Below the pieces are notes generated by a model, which did no database searches, was not told where the DNA came from, and saw only the letters and a program-made list of their open reading frames with translations. Of a DNA stretch of 64,000 nt, positions 16,564 to 25,336 are shown in pieces. Within the stretch, counting starts at the first letter, position 1; every line of letters begins with the position of its first letter. The translations under genes and the position numbers were made by a program. The stretch covers positions 23,687 to 87,686 of the forward strand of contig CAQRDK010000004.1 in assembly GCA_948868795.1 (NCBI GenBank), given 5' to 3'. The DNA is from an uncultured Candidatus Saccharibacteria bacterium. Lineage in GTDB: Bacteria > Patescibacteriota > Saccharimonadia > Saccharimonadales > Saccharimonadaceae.

Positions 16564-17244
16564 TTAGTTGGCCTTTTTACCGCTGTGCTCGGCGCGCCAA
16601 GCAGCGATTTTGCCGTGGTCGCCAGAGAGAAGGATTTCCGGCACTTTCAGACCACGAAAATCGGCTGGCTTAGTGTATTGAGGGTATTCGAGATTGTCGC
16701 CGTCGGAAAAACTCTCAATCAGGGCGGAAGTTTCGCCACCGAGGACGCCGGGGAGGAGGCGCGAAATACTATCGATGAGAATGAGAGCAGGCAGCTCACC
16801 GCCGGTGAGGACGTAATTGCCAAGGGAGATTTTGTGGTCGATGATAGTCAAGATGCGCTCGTCGTAGCCTTCGTAGTGGGGGCAAAGAATGATATAGTGG
16901 CGCTCTGAGGTATCGGTGGTATCTACGCCGGCAAACTGGCGGGCGAGATCCTGGTTCCAGGTCATACCGACAGGGGTCGGGAGAATCACCTCGGCGTCAG
17001 GACTGACTGCTTTGACGCTCTCAATCGCCGCAAAAACCGGCTCGCAGCGTAACAGCATGCCGTCGCCGCCACCATAAGGCGTGTCATCAACGGATTTGTG
17101 CGGGCCGAGCCCAAAATCGCGCAGATTGACGTATTCAATCGCGATAATTCCCCGATCCTGCGCCTTGTAGAGCATAGAACTGTCGAGATAAGGCTTCAGC
17201 GCCTCTGGAAAAAGGGTGATAATAGTGAATTTGATTTTTGGCAT
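16564..17244 (-). CDS. trmD: tRNA (guanine(37)-N1)-methyltransferase TrmD, 226 aa
   Basis: TrmD methylates G37 next to the anticodon and prevents +1 frameshifting. The trefoil-knot SAM site is visible as YVLTGGELPALILIDSISRLLPGVLG in parts (TGGELPALI, RLLPGVLG), with YGGGDGMLLRCEP and the NLRDFGLGPHKSVDD loop nearer the N-terminus. Length is typical. An extended -10 (TGCTATAAT) at 17256-17261 lies 11 nt before ATG. A possible structured RNA lies just upstream. Confidence 0.96.
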   Translation of the reverse strand: MPKIKFTIITLFPEALKPYLDSSMLYKAQDRGIIAIEYVNLRDFGLGPHKSVDDTPYGGGDGMLLRCEPVFAAIESVKAVSPDAEVILPTPVGMTWNQDLARQFAGVDTTDTSERHYIILCPHYEGYDERILTIIDHKISLGNYVLTGGELPALILIDSISRLLPGVLGGETSALIESFSDGDNLEYPQYTKPADFRGLKVPEILLSGDHGKIAAWRAEHSGKKAN

Positions 17245-17284
17245 AAGTTGAGATAATTATAGCATTTTCTGCTCAAAAAATCTA

Positions 17285-17523
17285 GTTCTAAGGGCCAGCG
17301 GAAGCCCAGGCAGCAAACTGACCTCCGCGATAGAGGTCAGTTTCAGTTTCTGCGCCAGATGTTGATCTGCGCTAGCGCTGATGCTTTTCGAGCAGTTGCA
17401 CTTCTGCTGATGCGCGCCCACCCTAGGGCACATTGGTTTGTTTTAATCCGCTGTTTGTTTTTATCGTTTTGTCTCCACACTCCACTTTGAACTTCAGTGG
17501 AACCCTGTGAAGCGTATCAGCTT
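17285..17523 (-). ncRNA. Candidate structured RNA between obgE and trmD
   Basis: The 415-bp gap 17245-17659 has no gene. A consensus promoter (17530-17558) would start a leftward RNA near 17523. That RNA has several stems: TCCACT/AGTGGA, then an A-rich linker, GCGC-AGAT/ATCT-G-GCGC, an 11-bp perfect stem at 17315-17343 (AAACTGACCTC, 7-nt loop, GAGGTCAGTTT), and GGGC/GCCC, then a T6 run near 17276. I looked for tmRNA, SRP RNA and RNase P signatures and found none. It could be a new small RNA, a very diverged known RNA or a trmD leader. Confidence 0.4.
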
Positions 17524-17529
17524 ATACTT

Positions 17530-17558
17530 ATAATAAAGCATAACCGTCGCCACGTCAA
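17530..17558 (-). promoter_or_regulatory. Promoter of the candidate RNA
   Basis: Minus strand TTGACG, 17 bp, TATTAT. A TGTGATTTTTAC-type dyad lies immediately upstream (17576-17594). Confidence 0.55.
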
Positions 17559-17575
17559 CGGATTTTGCGCAAAAA

Positions 17576-17594
17576 TGTTGTGATTTTTACAACA
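17576..17594. promoter_or_regulatory. TGTTGT-N7-ACAACA dyad, copy 2
   Basis: Same half sites and spacer length as at 11643-11661. It sits about 18 bp upstream of the -35 of the candidate RNA promoter, in operator or activator position. Confidence 0.45.
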
Positions 17595-17639
17595 TATTTG
17601 AACAAACAAGGTATTTTTGGCGCAAATATCTATCAAACG

Positions 17640-17658
17640 TGTTGTATTTTTTACAACG
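17640..17658. promoter_or_regulatory. TGTTGT-N7-ACAACG dyad, copy 3
   Basis: One mismatch in the last base. It ends next to the obgE stop, 64 bp from copy 2 (about six helical turns). Confidence 0.45.
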
Positions 17659-17659
17659 C

Positions 17660-19084
17660 TTAATAATCTTCGACGAGAGTGAACTCTTTGCCGGCGATAG
17701 AGATGATAGAGGTCGGCTCGGCGCCTTGAGAGGTGAGTTCGGCGCGAATGCCGAGCTTTTTCATGATGTCGCGGAGGCGGTTGACCGAAGCGTAGTTCGC
17801 GAGGTCAGTGCGACGGGCGAATTTCTCGATTTTCGGACCAGTAACGACGAATTTGGCTGGGACTGGCGGGTCTTGCGCAAGGTCGGCTTCTTCGATTTTT
17901 TCGATTTTCCAGGCGTTCGAGAGCTGCTCGGGACCGAGTTTGATGACAGGGAGAGGCTGTTTGCGGACAGCACCGTCCACCAAAGCAGTGGCGCTCCCAA
18001 AATCGAGCTCTGAAGAGTCGTGATTTTGGCCCGCGCCAGCCTGGTTGTCATGCTCTGGCGAGCGTTCCTGCCCACGAGCAATTCCTGCCGCGGAGGTATC
18101 GTGTCTGGCGGAGTTTTTCAACTTAACGAGAGCACGGAGGACGTCGGTGATTCCCTGGCCAGAGGCGGAAGAGATGGTGAAAATCTGGGCGTCAGGATTG
18201 ACGGCGAGAATGGCATCCTTTTGCATTTCGAGAATGTCATTGTCGACGCCCTCGCATTTGGTCAGGGCGACAATTTCAGGACGCTTGGCGAGGTCGGAAT
18301 AGCGCTCGAGTTCGCCGCGAATCACTCGATAAGCGTCGCCGGCATCGTCATTATAGACATCAATGAGATGAAGGAGGGCGGCGGTGCGGTCGACGTGGCG
18401 AAGGAAAGCGTGGCCGAGGCCCTTGCCGTCGGCGGCACCTTCGATAAGGCCGGGGATGTCAGCGATAAGGAGGTCTTGATCGTCGACAGTCGCGACGCCG
18501 AGCTGGGGAGTGAGGGTCGTGAAGGGATAATCGGCAATCTCGGGACGAGCGTTCGAAACGCGCGAAAGGAAGGTGGACTTGCCGGCGTTTGGCAGACCGA
18601 CGAGGCCAATATCAGCGAGGAGCTTCAGCTCGAGAGTCGCCTCGAAGGCATCGCCCGGTTCGCCAACTTCGGCAATGAGCGGGGCCTGACGAGTGGAAGA
18701 TTTGAAGTGGGCATTGCCAAAACCGCCGTCGCCGCCCTTGGCAATGACAGCTTCTTGTTGGTCGACGGAAAGGTCGGCGAGGACTTCTTCGTCGCGCTTG
18801 ACAATAGTGCCGATCGGGACTTCGACGATGAGATCTTTTCCGGAGCGGCCGGCAGAGCGCTGACCGGAGCCGTTTTTGCCGTTTTCGGCGGTTAACTCAG
18901 GATTAAAGCGAAAATCGAGAAGAGTGTTCGTGTCTTTGTCGGCGCGGAAAATGATTGAGCCGCCTTTGCCACCGTCGCCACCGTCCGGACCGCCCTTCGG
19001 GATGTAAATCTCATGGCGAAAAGAAACGGCGCCGTCGCCGCCTTTGCCGGCTTGAAGTTTGACTTTTGCGGTATCTACGAACAT
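17660..19084 (-). CDS. obgE: GTPase ObgE/CgtA, 474 aa, with OCT domain
   Basis: Obg acts in late 50S ribosome assembly and stress control. The glycine-rich Obg fold covers residues 1-158 (KGGDGAVSFRHE, GPDGGDGGKGGSI). The G domain follows, with GLPNAGKST near 165, DIPGLIEGA and ALTKCEG. The C-terminal 80 residues form the OCT domain. A low-complexity linker (about 318-385, rich in Ser, His, Gln) separates G and OCT domains and is longer than usual. The ATG lies 8 nt from a consensus promoter, which predicts leaderless mRNA. Confidence 0.96.
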   Translation of the reverse strand: MFVDTAKVKLQAGKGGDGAVSFRHEIYIPKGGPDGGDGGKGGSIIFRADKDTNTLLDFRFNPELTAENGKNGSGQRSAGRSGKDLIVEVPIGTIVKRDEEVLADLSVDQQEAVIAKGGDGGFGNAHFKSSTRQAPLIAEVGEPGDAFEATLELKLLADIGLVGLPNAGKSTFLSRVSNARPEIADYPFTTLTPQLGVATVDDQDLLIADIPGLIEGAADGKGLGHAFLRHVDRTAALLHLIDVYNDDAGDAYRVIRGELERYSDLAKRPEIVALTKCEGVDNDILEMQKDAILAVNPDAQIFTISSASGQGITDVLRALVKLKNSARHDTSAAGIARGQERSPEHDNQAGAGQNHDSSELDFGSATALVDGAVRKQPLPVIKLGPEQLSNAWKIEKIEEADLAQDPPVPAKFVVTGPKIEKFARRTDLANYASVNRLRDIMKKLGIRAELTSQGAEPTSIISIAGKEFTLVEDY

Positions 19085-19092
19085 ATAATACC

Positions 19093-19121
19093 ATTATAGC
19101 ACAGGTTATTCAAAAAGTCAA
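19093..19121 (-). promoter_or_regulatory. obgE promoter, leaderless
   Basis: TTGACT, 17 bp, TATAAT with TGTGC before the -10; ATG begins 8 nt further. Confidence 0.75.
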
Positions 19122-19164
19122 TAAGCATAAGCGCTAGATGGGTTTAGTATATTATTTTGTGAGA

Positions 19165-20256
19165 TTAGTGGATGTAGCTGAAGTTAGCGACGACGTTGGC
19201 GGGGATGGTGGATTCGGTAATAACGTTGACACGATAGCCGTAGTTCATTTCGCGAACAAGGATGGAACCATCATCATTCACGCGAAGGACGACGCCGACG
19301 TGACCGTACCAACCTGAGGTGGTCTGGAAGACGGCACCGGCTTCTGGGGTATGATCGACGCGGAGGCCAAGGGCACTAGCGTTTACGGCCCAATATTTAG
19401 CGTCGCCAGTCAAGGATGCTGGGAGCGGGTTGCCATAAGCTTCGCGCCACCACCAAGCATAATAGGTACATTGACCCCAAACCATACGGTTCGTGGCGCT
19501 GCGAGTGACGTTATCATAGACAACACGCGGATTCTGGCGATCGGAAGTGCTACCCTGGAAAGTATAGGTGTAGACTGGGACATACTCAGGGCGCTCGGTG
19601 AGCGGCAGAGTGCCGTTCGGGAGAACGATCTGAGAGCCAGCGACTAGACCCGTGCTTTCGAGGTCGTTGTAAGCAATGATACGCTCGGCGTCGGAGCCGT
19701 AGCGAGAGGCAAGGCTAGCAGCAGTATCGCCAGCGCGAACTTCATAGACAATACCCGAGGTGCCAGGAATATTCAAAGAGGTGTTGACGGCGACGTCAGT
19801 AGTCTTAAGACCGTTCGACCAGCGAATCTGGTCGGCAGACACACCGTAGAGAGAGGCGATAGTGTTAACGTTTTCGCCCTCTTTCACGATGTGTTTTTTC
19901 ACACCGCGAGAGTCCTGAATCGTGACGTAGCCCGGCTTCTCAATGCGGTCGGTATTGGTCTGAGCGACTTCTTTCAAAACTGAGGCGGCGACGTAGTTGC
20001 TAGCGACGGTATCAATGCTAGCGAGGTTAAACGAGTTGGAGAGGCTAGCCACAACATAGAGTTCCGAGAGCTGATCGGCGGAAATGCTGTTCGAAGCGGC
20101 AAGAGTGTTCATGTTGATACTGGCCGGGTCGGTCGAGTTTTTGTCGTCGGTGCCAATCTTTGCGAGCGCAAAAATCAAGCACGCCGTCAGCGCATAGGGT
20201 AAAACCTTACGGATTGCCCGCAAAAACTTATGTTCTTTCTTCTGCTTAGTCTTCAT
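19165..20256 (-). CDS. LysM-CHAP cell-wall hydrolase, membrane anchored, 363 aa
   Basis: A basic N-terminus and one hydrophobic segment (residues about 16-30) export or anchor the protein. Two LysM domains follow (HIVKEGENVNTIASLYGVS and YEVRAGDTAASLASRYGS), which bind peptidoglycan. The C-terminal CHAP domain has the catalytic Cys in WGQCTYYAWWW and His in YGHVGVVL, so it is a putative amidase or endopeptidase that cuts peptides of the wall. The promoter at 20308-20336 is packed directly behind the stop codon of the upstream gene. Confidence 0.88.
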   Translation of the reverse strand: MKTKQKKEHKFLRAIRKVLPYALTACLIFALAKIGTDDKNSTDPASINMNTLAASNSISADQLSELYVVASLSNSFNLASIDTVASNYVAASVLKEVAQTNTDRIEKPGYVTIQDSRGVKKHIVKEGENVNTIASLYGVSADQIRWSNGLKTTDVAVNTSLNIPGTSGIVYEVRAGDTAASLASRYGSDAERIIAYNDLESTGLVAGSQIVLPNGTLPLTERPEYVPVYTYTFQGSTSDRQNPRVVYDNVTRSATNRMVWGQCTYYAWWWREAYGNPLPASLTGDAKYWAVNASALGLRVDHTPEAGAVFQTTSGWYGHVGVVLRVNDDGSILVREMNYGYRVNVITESTIPANVVANFSYIH

Positions 20257-20307
20257 AATTTAAGTGTAGTTTCTAGTTATTTGAGATAGCATGGGCTATC
20301 TATAACT

Positions 20308-20336
20308 ATTTTAGCACAAGCGCCATTTGTTGTCAA
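20308..20336 (-). promoter_or_regulatory. Promoter of the LysM-CHAP gene
   Basis: TTGACA, 17 bp, TAAAAT with TTGTGC before the -10. The -35 starts at the base after the ruvX-mltG stop codon. Confidence 0.7.
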
Positions 20337-21881
20337 CTACAGGGCAACGTTACAGAGGTTTTGGCAGTATTCGTGGATGTTCTGGTTATGCTCATCCTCT
20401 GTACTACTATAATACATCGTACCGTCGTCGCCTGTCAAGAAGTAATACTTGTCAGCAACGCTTTCATCAGGGGTGGCGGTAGAGGTTAAGGCTTCGAGAC
20501 CAGGATTGGAAATTGGGCCGTAAGGCAGGCCAGGATTTTTGCGGGTGTTATATGGCGAATCGATTTCGAGAGCGGCAACATTGTCACCATAGACTTCACG
20601 ATTCGGGTCGACGAGATCGACGGCGTATTGAACGGTAACATCGCTACCGAGCGTCCAGCCATCGGCGAGGCGATTGTAGAAGACTTTGGCGACCTTAGCT
20701 TGGTCTTCGGCATTATTGGCTTCGCGTTGGACGACAGAGGCGAGGGTGATTCCCTGATAAAGATTGAGGCCTTGCGCTTCGAATTTAGCTTTTAGGTCGT
20801 TCTCCTCAAGGACGTCGGCCATTTCTTCAAGAAGACGACCGACAATGTTCTCGACTTTATCGCCTTTGTAAAATTCGTAGGTATCGCCAAAGAGATAGCC
20901 TTCGAGGCTAGTACTGTTCTCGGGGCGACCTTCAAAAATCCACGCATAAGGCTTGCCGGAATAGTCAGCGGAAAGGCCAGCGGTAATTTCTTCATCGGTA
21001 TAACCATAGAGTAGGAGTTTTTTACGGAAATCGAAGATGTTTTCGCCTGGGAAGAAAGTAAAACTAAAAACGTTGTCGCGACTGCCAGTAAGGAGCAAAT
21101 CGGTGATGTCGGCGACAGACATGGACTTATTGAGGTTGTATTCGCCGGCCTTGAGGCTGTCACCGCCCGAGGTGAGGCGGAAATGAATCTGAAAAACGAG
21201 GCTGTCACGGATGAGGCCAGCCTCTTTCAGCTCGTTTGCAACATCGCTAACGCTGGAGCCGGTCAGAACTGCGAATACAGTATCATTACATTCATCGGCG
21301 TCAACTTCAGCGCAATTAATCTCAGAAACTGGGCGCGAGTTGTATTTATAGTATCCAAAAGCTGCACCGCCTAAGAGGCCTAGCAAAACTAGAATAGCAA
21401 TAATAGCGGTTGCAAAACGGTGCGGCTTAGCTGCCTTGACGCTTTTGCGATGAGTCGAGGCGGCGCGAGTTGTGGACTTTCCGGTTTTCTCTTCGAGAAA
21501 GTCCTGAAGAATAATCGTAGCGGCCTCGGAGTCAATATCGCCCTTTTTATAACCTTTTTTGCGATTTTTAAGGCGCTTTTCGGCTTCGACTGAGGTGAGA
21601 GATTCATCCTGGAAGCAGATTTTGGCGCTCGGAATCGACTTTTTGAGGTCACGCGCGAACTGACGGACGTAGCGGCTTTGCTCAGTTTCTTGGCCCTGAC
21701 TGTTGCGAGGGAGGCCGATCACGAAACTATCAATGTCCCAGGCGCGGGCAAGCGAGGCGATTTTTTGGAACTCGGTGCCGTCAACTTCTACGGCGCTATA
21801 AGGGATGGCGATGCGGACTTTCGAATCAGCCTTAGCGACGCCAATGCGCTTCGTGCCGACATCAAGGGCGATTAGTTTCAT
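20337..21881 (-). CDS. RuvX (YqgF)-MltG fusion protein, 514 aa
   Basis: Residues 1-135 are a complete YqgF/RuvX RNase H-fold domain (LIALDVGTKRIGVA, VIGLPRNSQG, FQDESLTSVEAEK, DSEAATIILQDFL), normally a separate protein involved in pre-16S rRNA end processing. A basic linker and a transmembrane segment (about 158-178) follow. The rest is an endolytic murein transglycosylase MltG: LysM-like subdomain, LEGYLFGDTYEF, catalytic Glu in LASVVQREAN and the end motif YNTRKNPGLPYGPISNPG. The RuvX part would face the cytoplasm and the MltG part the outside. The start overlaps the upstream gene (ATGA). Confidence 0.9.
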   Translation of the reverse strand: MKLIALDVGTKRIGVAKADSKVRIAIPYSAVEVDGTEFQKIASLARAWDIDSFVIGLPRNSQGQETEQSRYVRQFARDLKKSIPSAKICFQDESLTSVEAEKRLKNRKKGYKKGDIDSEAATIILQDFLEEKTGKSTTRAASTHRKSVKAAKPHRFATAIIAILVLLGLLGGAAFGYYKYNSRPVSEINCAEVDADECNDTVFAVLTGSSVSDVANELKEAGLIRDSLVFQIHFRLTSGGDSLKAGEYNLNKSMSVADITDLLLTGSRDNVFSFTFFPGENIFDFRKKLLLYGYTDEEITAGLSADYSGKPYAWIFEGRPENSTSLEGYLFGDTYEFYKGDKVENIVGRLLEEMADVLEENDLKAKFEAQGLNLYQGITLASVVQREANNAEDQAKVAKVFYNRLADGWTLGSDVTVQYAVDLVDPNREVYGDNVAALEIDSPYNTRKNPGLPYGPISNPGLEALTSTATPDESVADKYYFLTGDDGTMYYSSTEDEHNQNIHEYCQNLCNVAL

Positions 21882-23626
21882 GCTTTTTCGTCCTCTCCGG
21901 TCAGGATGATAGTGACTTTGCTACGGTCGTTCGGAACGGACCAGACCCAGAAATACGGGGTGCGGACTTCGACTGAGCTGACTCCGTTGATTGGGCGGAG
22001 GAGCGATTGAACTTCGCCAGTTTTGTGGCCTTTGACTTTCTCGAAAATATCATCTTCGGTGACGGTCGGACCGGCCGTAAGGGTAGTCTTTAGGCGAGCG
22101 TTTTCTTCGAGGCTAGTGAAGCGTTCGAAATAGGGACTTCCAATCGAGTAAATCTTCTGCCCTTCCTCGAGATCGGCTTTCGATTTGATATATTCTTCGA
22201 TTTTGTCTCTAGAAACAACATAGACAGAGTATTTGACCGGAACGGTGACTTTCGGGGTGGTACTGCTACCAACTTCGTCGCCGACGGCTGGAGTCGAGTC
22301 GGCATCGCCCGGCTCAGCTTTGAAACTAGAGTCAATCGCGACGACATCTTCGCCAAGATCCTCGAACAGATGTGAACGGCCTTCGCTTTCGTGCTCGGAA
22401 ACTAGGGTTTCTTTGACTTTTTTAATATCGTCTTCGCTGACGACTTTGACCATGTGGGTCGTGCCACCAGAGATAGTGCTGGGGTTGTTGACGGTCGCAG
22501 CGCCGTCATCATAGGCACTCCAACGCGCGCCGGCGGAGATGTTATATTTTTCGCCGCCCTCGACAGCTTCGACAGGAACTTCGAAGGTTTTCGTACAGAG
22601 TGCGCTAGGATTTCTAACTTGACTGTCGCAAAGGATAGGATAATCCCCGCCATCCCAAGAGAATGTCGTGCTAGCGGTAGTTGAGACGTATTTAAGTCCA
22701 TCAGAAGTCGTGAAAACTTCGCCAGCTGGGACATGGTATGAAAAACCTTTGTCTTGGAAATCGCGGCCATAGAGTGAATAAACGACGCGGAGAGTGCCTT
22801 TTGCCTTGTCGCCTTTATCTTCTTCGCCGGTGGCGGTAAATTCGGTGTTATATTTTTCTTCAAGGGTTATTTGCTCGGTATAGAAGACACCTTCAGAGAG
22901 GTTTTCTGCGGCTTGGTCGGTCGTGAAACGGACGGTTTCGTTGAAGTTGCTAGAGGTGCTACTGATGGCGACAGTGATAGTCGCGGCGGGAGCGAAGACG
23001 AAGGCCCAAACCAGGGCGATAATCAGCACGATGGCGGCAGGCACGCCAATCATGATCCATTTGCGGTATTTTTCAAAAGATGGCACTTTCGGGCCGTTTT
23101 TGGACTTTTGGCCCGGTTTTTTGCCGTTTTTGGAGTCTTTTCCGTCGTTTTCGAGGCTTTCTTCGGTCAAGTCGATAGTTTCGGCGCTTTTTATTTTGCG
23201 ATCGTCAGAATCAACGTCAGAGGCCTTAGAAGCCATTTTAGCGCTATCTTTTTTGGATTTGGCGGATTTTTCGGGTTTTTCGTCGCTAAAATCGCCGGTT
23301 TCCTCGTCAATGACCTGCTCCTCGCGCTCAGAGGCCTTGAGGCTTTCTTCGGTCGGCACCATCGGGCGCGACTGAAGAGTCTTCGCGACGGGGATTTTGG
23401 CGGCCATCGCCATTTTGATAATTGCCGGATCCGCAGTTACGATCACGGCGACCTTTTCGCACTCTTTAGCGACGCGGGCGACGAGCTTCATATTCACAGC
23501 GCTACGAAGCATAGTAGCCTTTTTCGGCGGCACAAGGGCGACAAGTTTTTGTTCAGCCTGCTGGAGCTTAGTCAAGATATCGGTGATATCATCCTCCGGC
23601 TCCAAGTAAATAACTTCCTTGTTCAT
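21878..23626 (-). CDS. Membrane protein with baseplate-J-like extracellular part, 582 aa
   Basis: The N-terminal domain (ILTKLQQAEQKLVALVPPKK, then LRSAVNMKLVARVAKE) matches a domain I recall from large CPR and actinobacterial membrane proteins annotated as baseplate J-like. A Ser/Asp/Lys-rich linker follows, a membrane segment at about 191-213, and a beta-rich extracellular half with VYSLYGRDFQDKGFSYHVPAGEVFTT-type strands. It is the first gene of an operon with ruvX-mltG, which suggests a role in wall growth. The -10 (TATATT) lies 6 nt before ATG, so it is predicted leaderless. Confidence 0.65.
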   Translation of the reverse strand: MNKEVIYLEPEDDITDILTKLQQAEQKLVALVPPKKATMLRSAVNMKLVARVAKECEKVAVIVTADPAIIKMAMAAKIPVAKTLQSRPMVPTEESLKASEREEQVIDEETGDFSDEKPEKSAKSKKDSAKMASKASDVDSDDRKIKSAETIDLTEESLENDGKDSKNGKKPGQKSKNGPKVPSFEKYRKWIMIGVPAAIVLIIALVWAFVFAPAATITVAISSTSSNFNETVRFTTDQAAENLSEGVFYTEQITLEEKYNTEFTATGEEDKGDKAKGTLRVVYSLYGRDFQDKGFSYHVPAGEVFTTSDGLKYVSTTASTTFSWDGGDYPILCDSQVRNPSALCTKTFEVPVEAVEGGEKYNISAGARWSAYDDGAATVNNPSTISGGTTHMVKVVSEDDIKKVKETLVSEHESEGRSHLFEDLGEDVVAIDSSFKAEPGDADSTPAVGDEVGSSTTPKVTVPVKYSVYVVSRDKIEEYIKSKADLEEGQKIYSIGSPYFERFTSLEENARLKTTLTAGPTVTEDDIFEKVKGHKTGEVQSLLRPINGVSSVEVRTPYFWVWSVPNDRSKVTIILTGEDEKA

Positions 23627-23632
23627 AAAACA

Positions 23633-23727
23633 AATATATCACATTTTGACGTGCTTGTGTTAAATAATGACGCCGGGCGGAGATTTTTCCGAAAATGCAC
23701 GCCAAATTATCTCGTCTATGGTAAAAT
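23633..23727. promoter_or_regulatory. Divergent leaderless promoters of the 582-aa membrane protein and the histidine kinase
   Basis: Leftward: TGTGATATATT at 23633-23643 region, ATG after 6 nt. Rightward: TGGTAAAAT ending at 23727, ATG after 7 nt. The -35 elements are weak for both. Confidence 0.5.
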
Positions 23728-23734
23728 AAGAATA

Positions 23735-25336
23735 ATGAGTTTATTTAGTTTTGGTTTTGGCAAGAAAAAGGCAAGTAGCGCGGGAACGGATACGGCAGCG
23801 TTGGCGCAGCGGGCTTTGGATTTTATTACTGAGGGGGTGATTGTGATTGATGAGCGAGGGATGATTAAGTTTGCGAACCCGGCGGCGGCGACGTTGACTG
23901 GATACGACGCGGCAGACACGATTGTCGGGCTGGATTATCAGCTGATTCTCCGACTTCAGACCGAGGAAGGCGCGCCGGTCGAGCCGACACAATCGACATT
24001 ATATACGGCGATTATGACGAATCAAAATTTCACTACGCGGGAATATTGGTTGGTTTCGGCGCAAACGGAACATCGGGTGGCGGTGGCGCTGTCGTGTATT
24101 CCGACCGGCAACGAGCGGGCGGATCGGATTGTGACTTTTCGCGATATTACGAAAGAATTGGCTGAGGAAAACGAGCAAGCGGAGTTTATTTCGACGGCTT
24201 CACACGAAATGCGGACGCCGGTGGCTTCGATTGAGGGCTATCTCGGGCTGGCTTTGAATCCGCAGACGGCGACGATCGATGCGCGAGCGAAGCAATACCT
24301 CGAGGCGGCGCATTCAGCTTCGCAACATCTCGGACATTTATTTAAGGACTTATTGGACGTGACGAAGCTAGACGACAATCGTTTGAAGGCGCATCTGGTG
24401 CCAGTGGATGCGGTTGAGGTCGTCCAGAGGATTGCGAGCGAGCGCGAGAAGGACATGCTCGCAAAGAAGTTGAAGTTTAGCTTCGGGACGCCAGAAGCTC
24501 CGGTGTCTTTGGATAAGAAACGGCTGGAGCCAAAGGTTTATATGGCGACGGATATGGACTTTTTGCATGAGATTATTGATAATTTGATTGAGAATGCAAT
24601 TAAATATACGCCAGAAGGGGGCGAGATTTGGGTGAATGCGCGGGGTGATGGCGATAAGGTTCTGATTAATGTGACAGATACTGGCATCGGGATTTCCAAC
24701 GAGGATGCGGGACATATTTTCCAGAAGTTTTATCGAGTAGATAATTCACAAACGCGCCAAATCGGCGGAACAGGGCTGGGGCTTTATCTCGTGAAGCAGC
24801 GAGTCGAGGCGCTTGGCGGCCGGGTTTGGGTCGAAAGTGGATTCGGCGACGGTTCGACGTTCTTTGTTTCCCTGCCGCGGATTTCGGATGCGGAGTATGA
24901 GAAAATGCGGATCGCGTATGAAAATGAACAGATGATTCGGAACTTCGCTGCGGCCGAGCAAGCGCAAGCGGTTCAGGCGGCTGTGCAAGCAGCACCGGAG
25001 GTACAAGTTGTCGTTGGCTCCGCAAGAGCAGGAGTCGCCGACGCGCAGGGTTCGGTAAATGGGGCTGAAACTAGCGTCGCTGCTCCTCAAGCCCCCGTGG
25101 CTGCTCAGCCGTCGATTGTGGCGCGGAAGCCAATGGCGCAGTCCGATCCGACGGTCGGGGCGAATGAGGGGGGTTTACAACCGCAAGCTGTAATTCAGCC
25201 GCAGGCGACGGAGACTAGTGGAGGCGCGATGGCGGCCGGTGTAGTTTCGCAATCGACGCAAGTGCCGCATTCGTTGCAACCGCAAGTTTCGCAAGCGCAA
25301 CCACAAATTAATAACCCCAATGAGGAGACCGCATGA
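23735..25336 (+). CDS. Soluble PAS histidine kinase, 533 aa
   Basis: The ATG at 23735 is 7 nt from a TAAAAT -10; the open frame extends far upstream but that is antisense to the neighbour. A PAS domain covers about 20-130 (GVIVIDERGMIKFANPAA). The H box STASHEMRTPVAS has the phospho-acceptor at His157, and the ATPase domain follows with DNLIENAIKYTPEGG, DTGIGI and GGTGLGLYLV. There is no membrane segment, so the signal is cytoplasmic. The last 140 residues are Gln/Ala/Pro-rich and disordered. It is coupled by ATGA to a receiver protein. Confidence 0.92.
   Translation: MSLFSFGFGKKKASSAGTDTAALAQRALDFITEGVIVIDERGMIKFANPAAATLTGYDAADTIVGLDYQLILRLQTEEGAPVEPTQSTLYTAIMTNQNFTTREYWLVSAQTEHRVAVALSCIPTGNERADRIVTFRDITKELAEENEQAEFISTASHEMRTPVASIEGYLGLALNPQTATIDARAKQYLEAAHSASQHLGHLFKDLLDVTKLDDNRLKAHLVPVDAVEVVQRIASEREKDMLAKKLKFSFGTPEAPVSLDKKRLEPKVYMATDMDFLHEIIDNLIENAIKYTPEGGEIWVNARGDGDKVLINVTDTGIGISNEDAGHIFQKFYRVDNSQTRQIGGTGLGLYLVKQRVEALGGRVWVESGFGDGSTFFVSLPRISDAEYEKMRIAYENEQMIRNFAAAEQAQAVQAAVQAAPEVQVVVGSARAGVADAQGSVNGAETSVAAPQAPVAAQPSIVARKPMAQSDPTVGANEGGLQPQAVIQPQATETSGGAMAAGVVSQSTQVPHSLQPQVSQAQPQINNPNEETA

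Noticed and set aside
17245..17659. tmRNA, SRP RNA or RNase P RNA in the obgE-trmD gap
   Set aside because: No tRNA-like ends or tag frame, no GGAAGCAGC loop, no GAGGAAAGTCC motif on either strand.
18020..18895. 291-aa plus-strand frame opposite obgE
   Set aside because: Antisense shadow of obgE; no ribosome site and no recognised fold.
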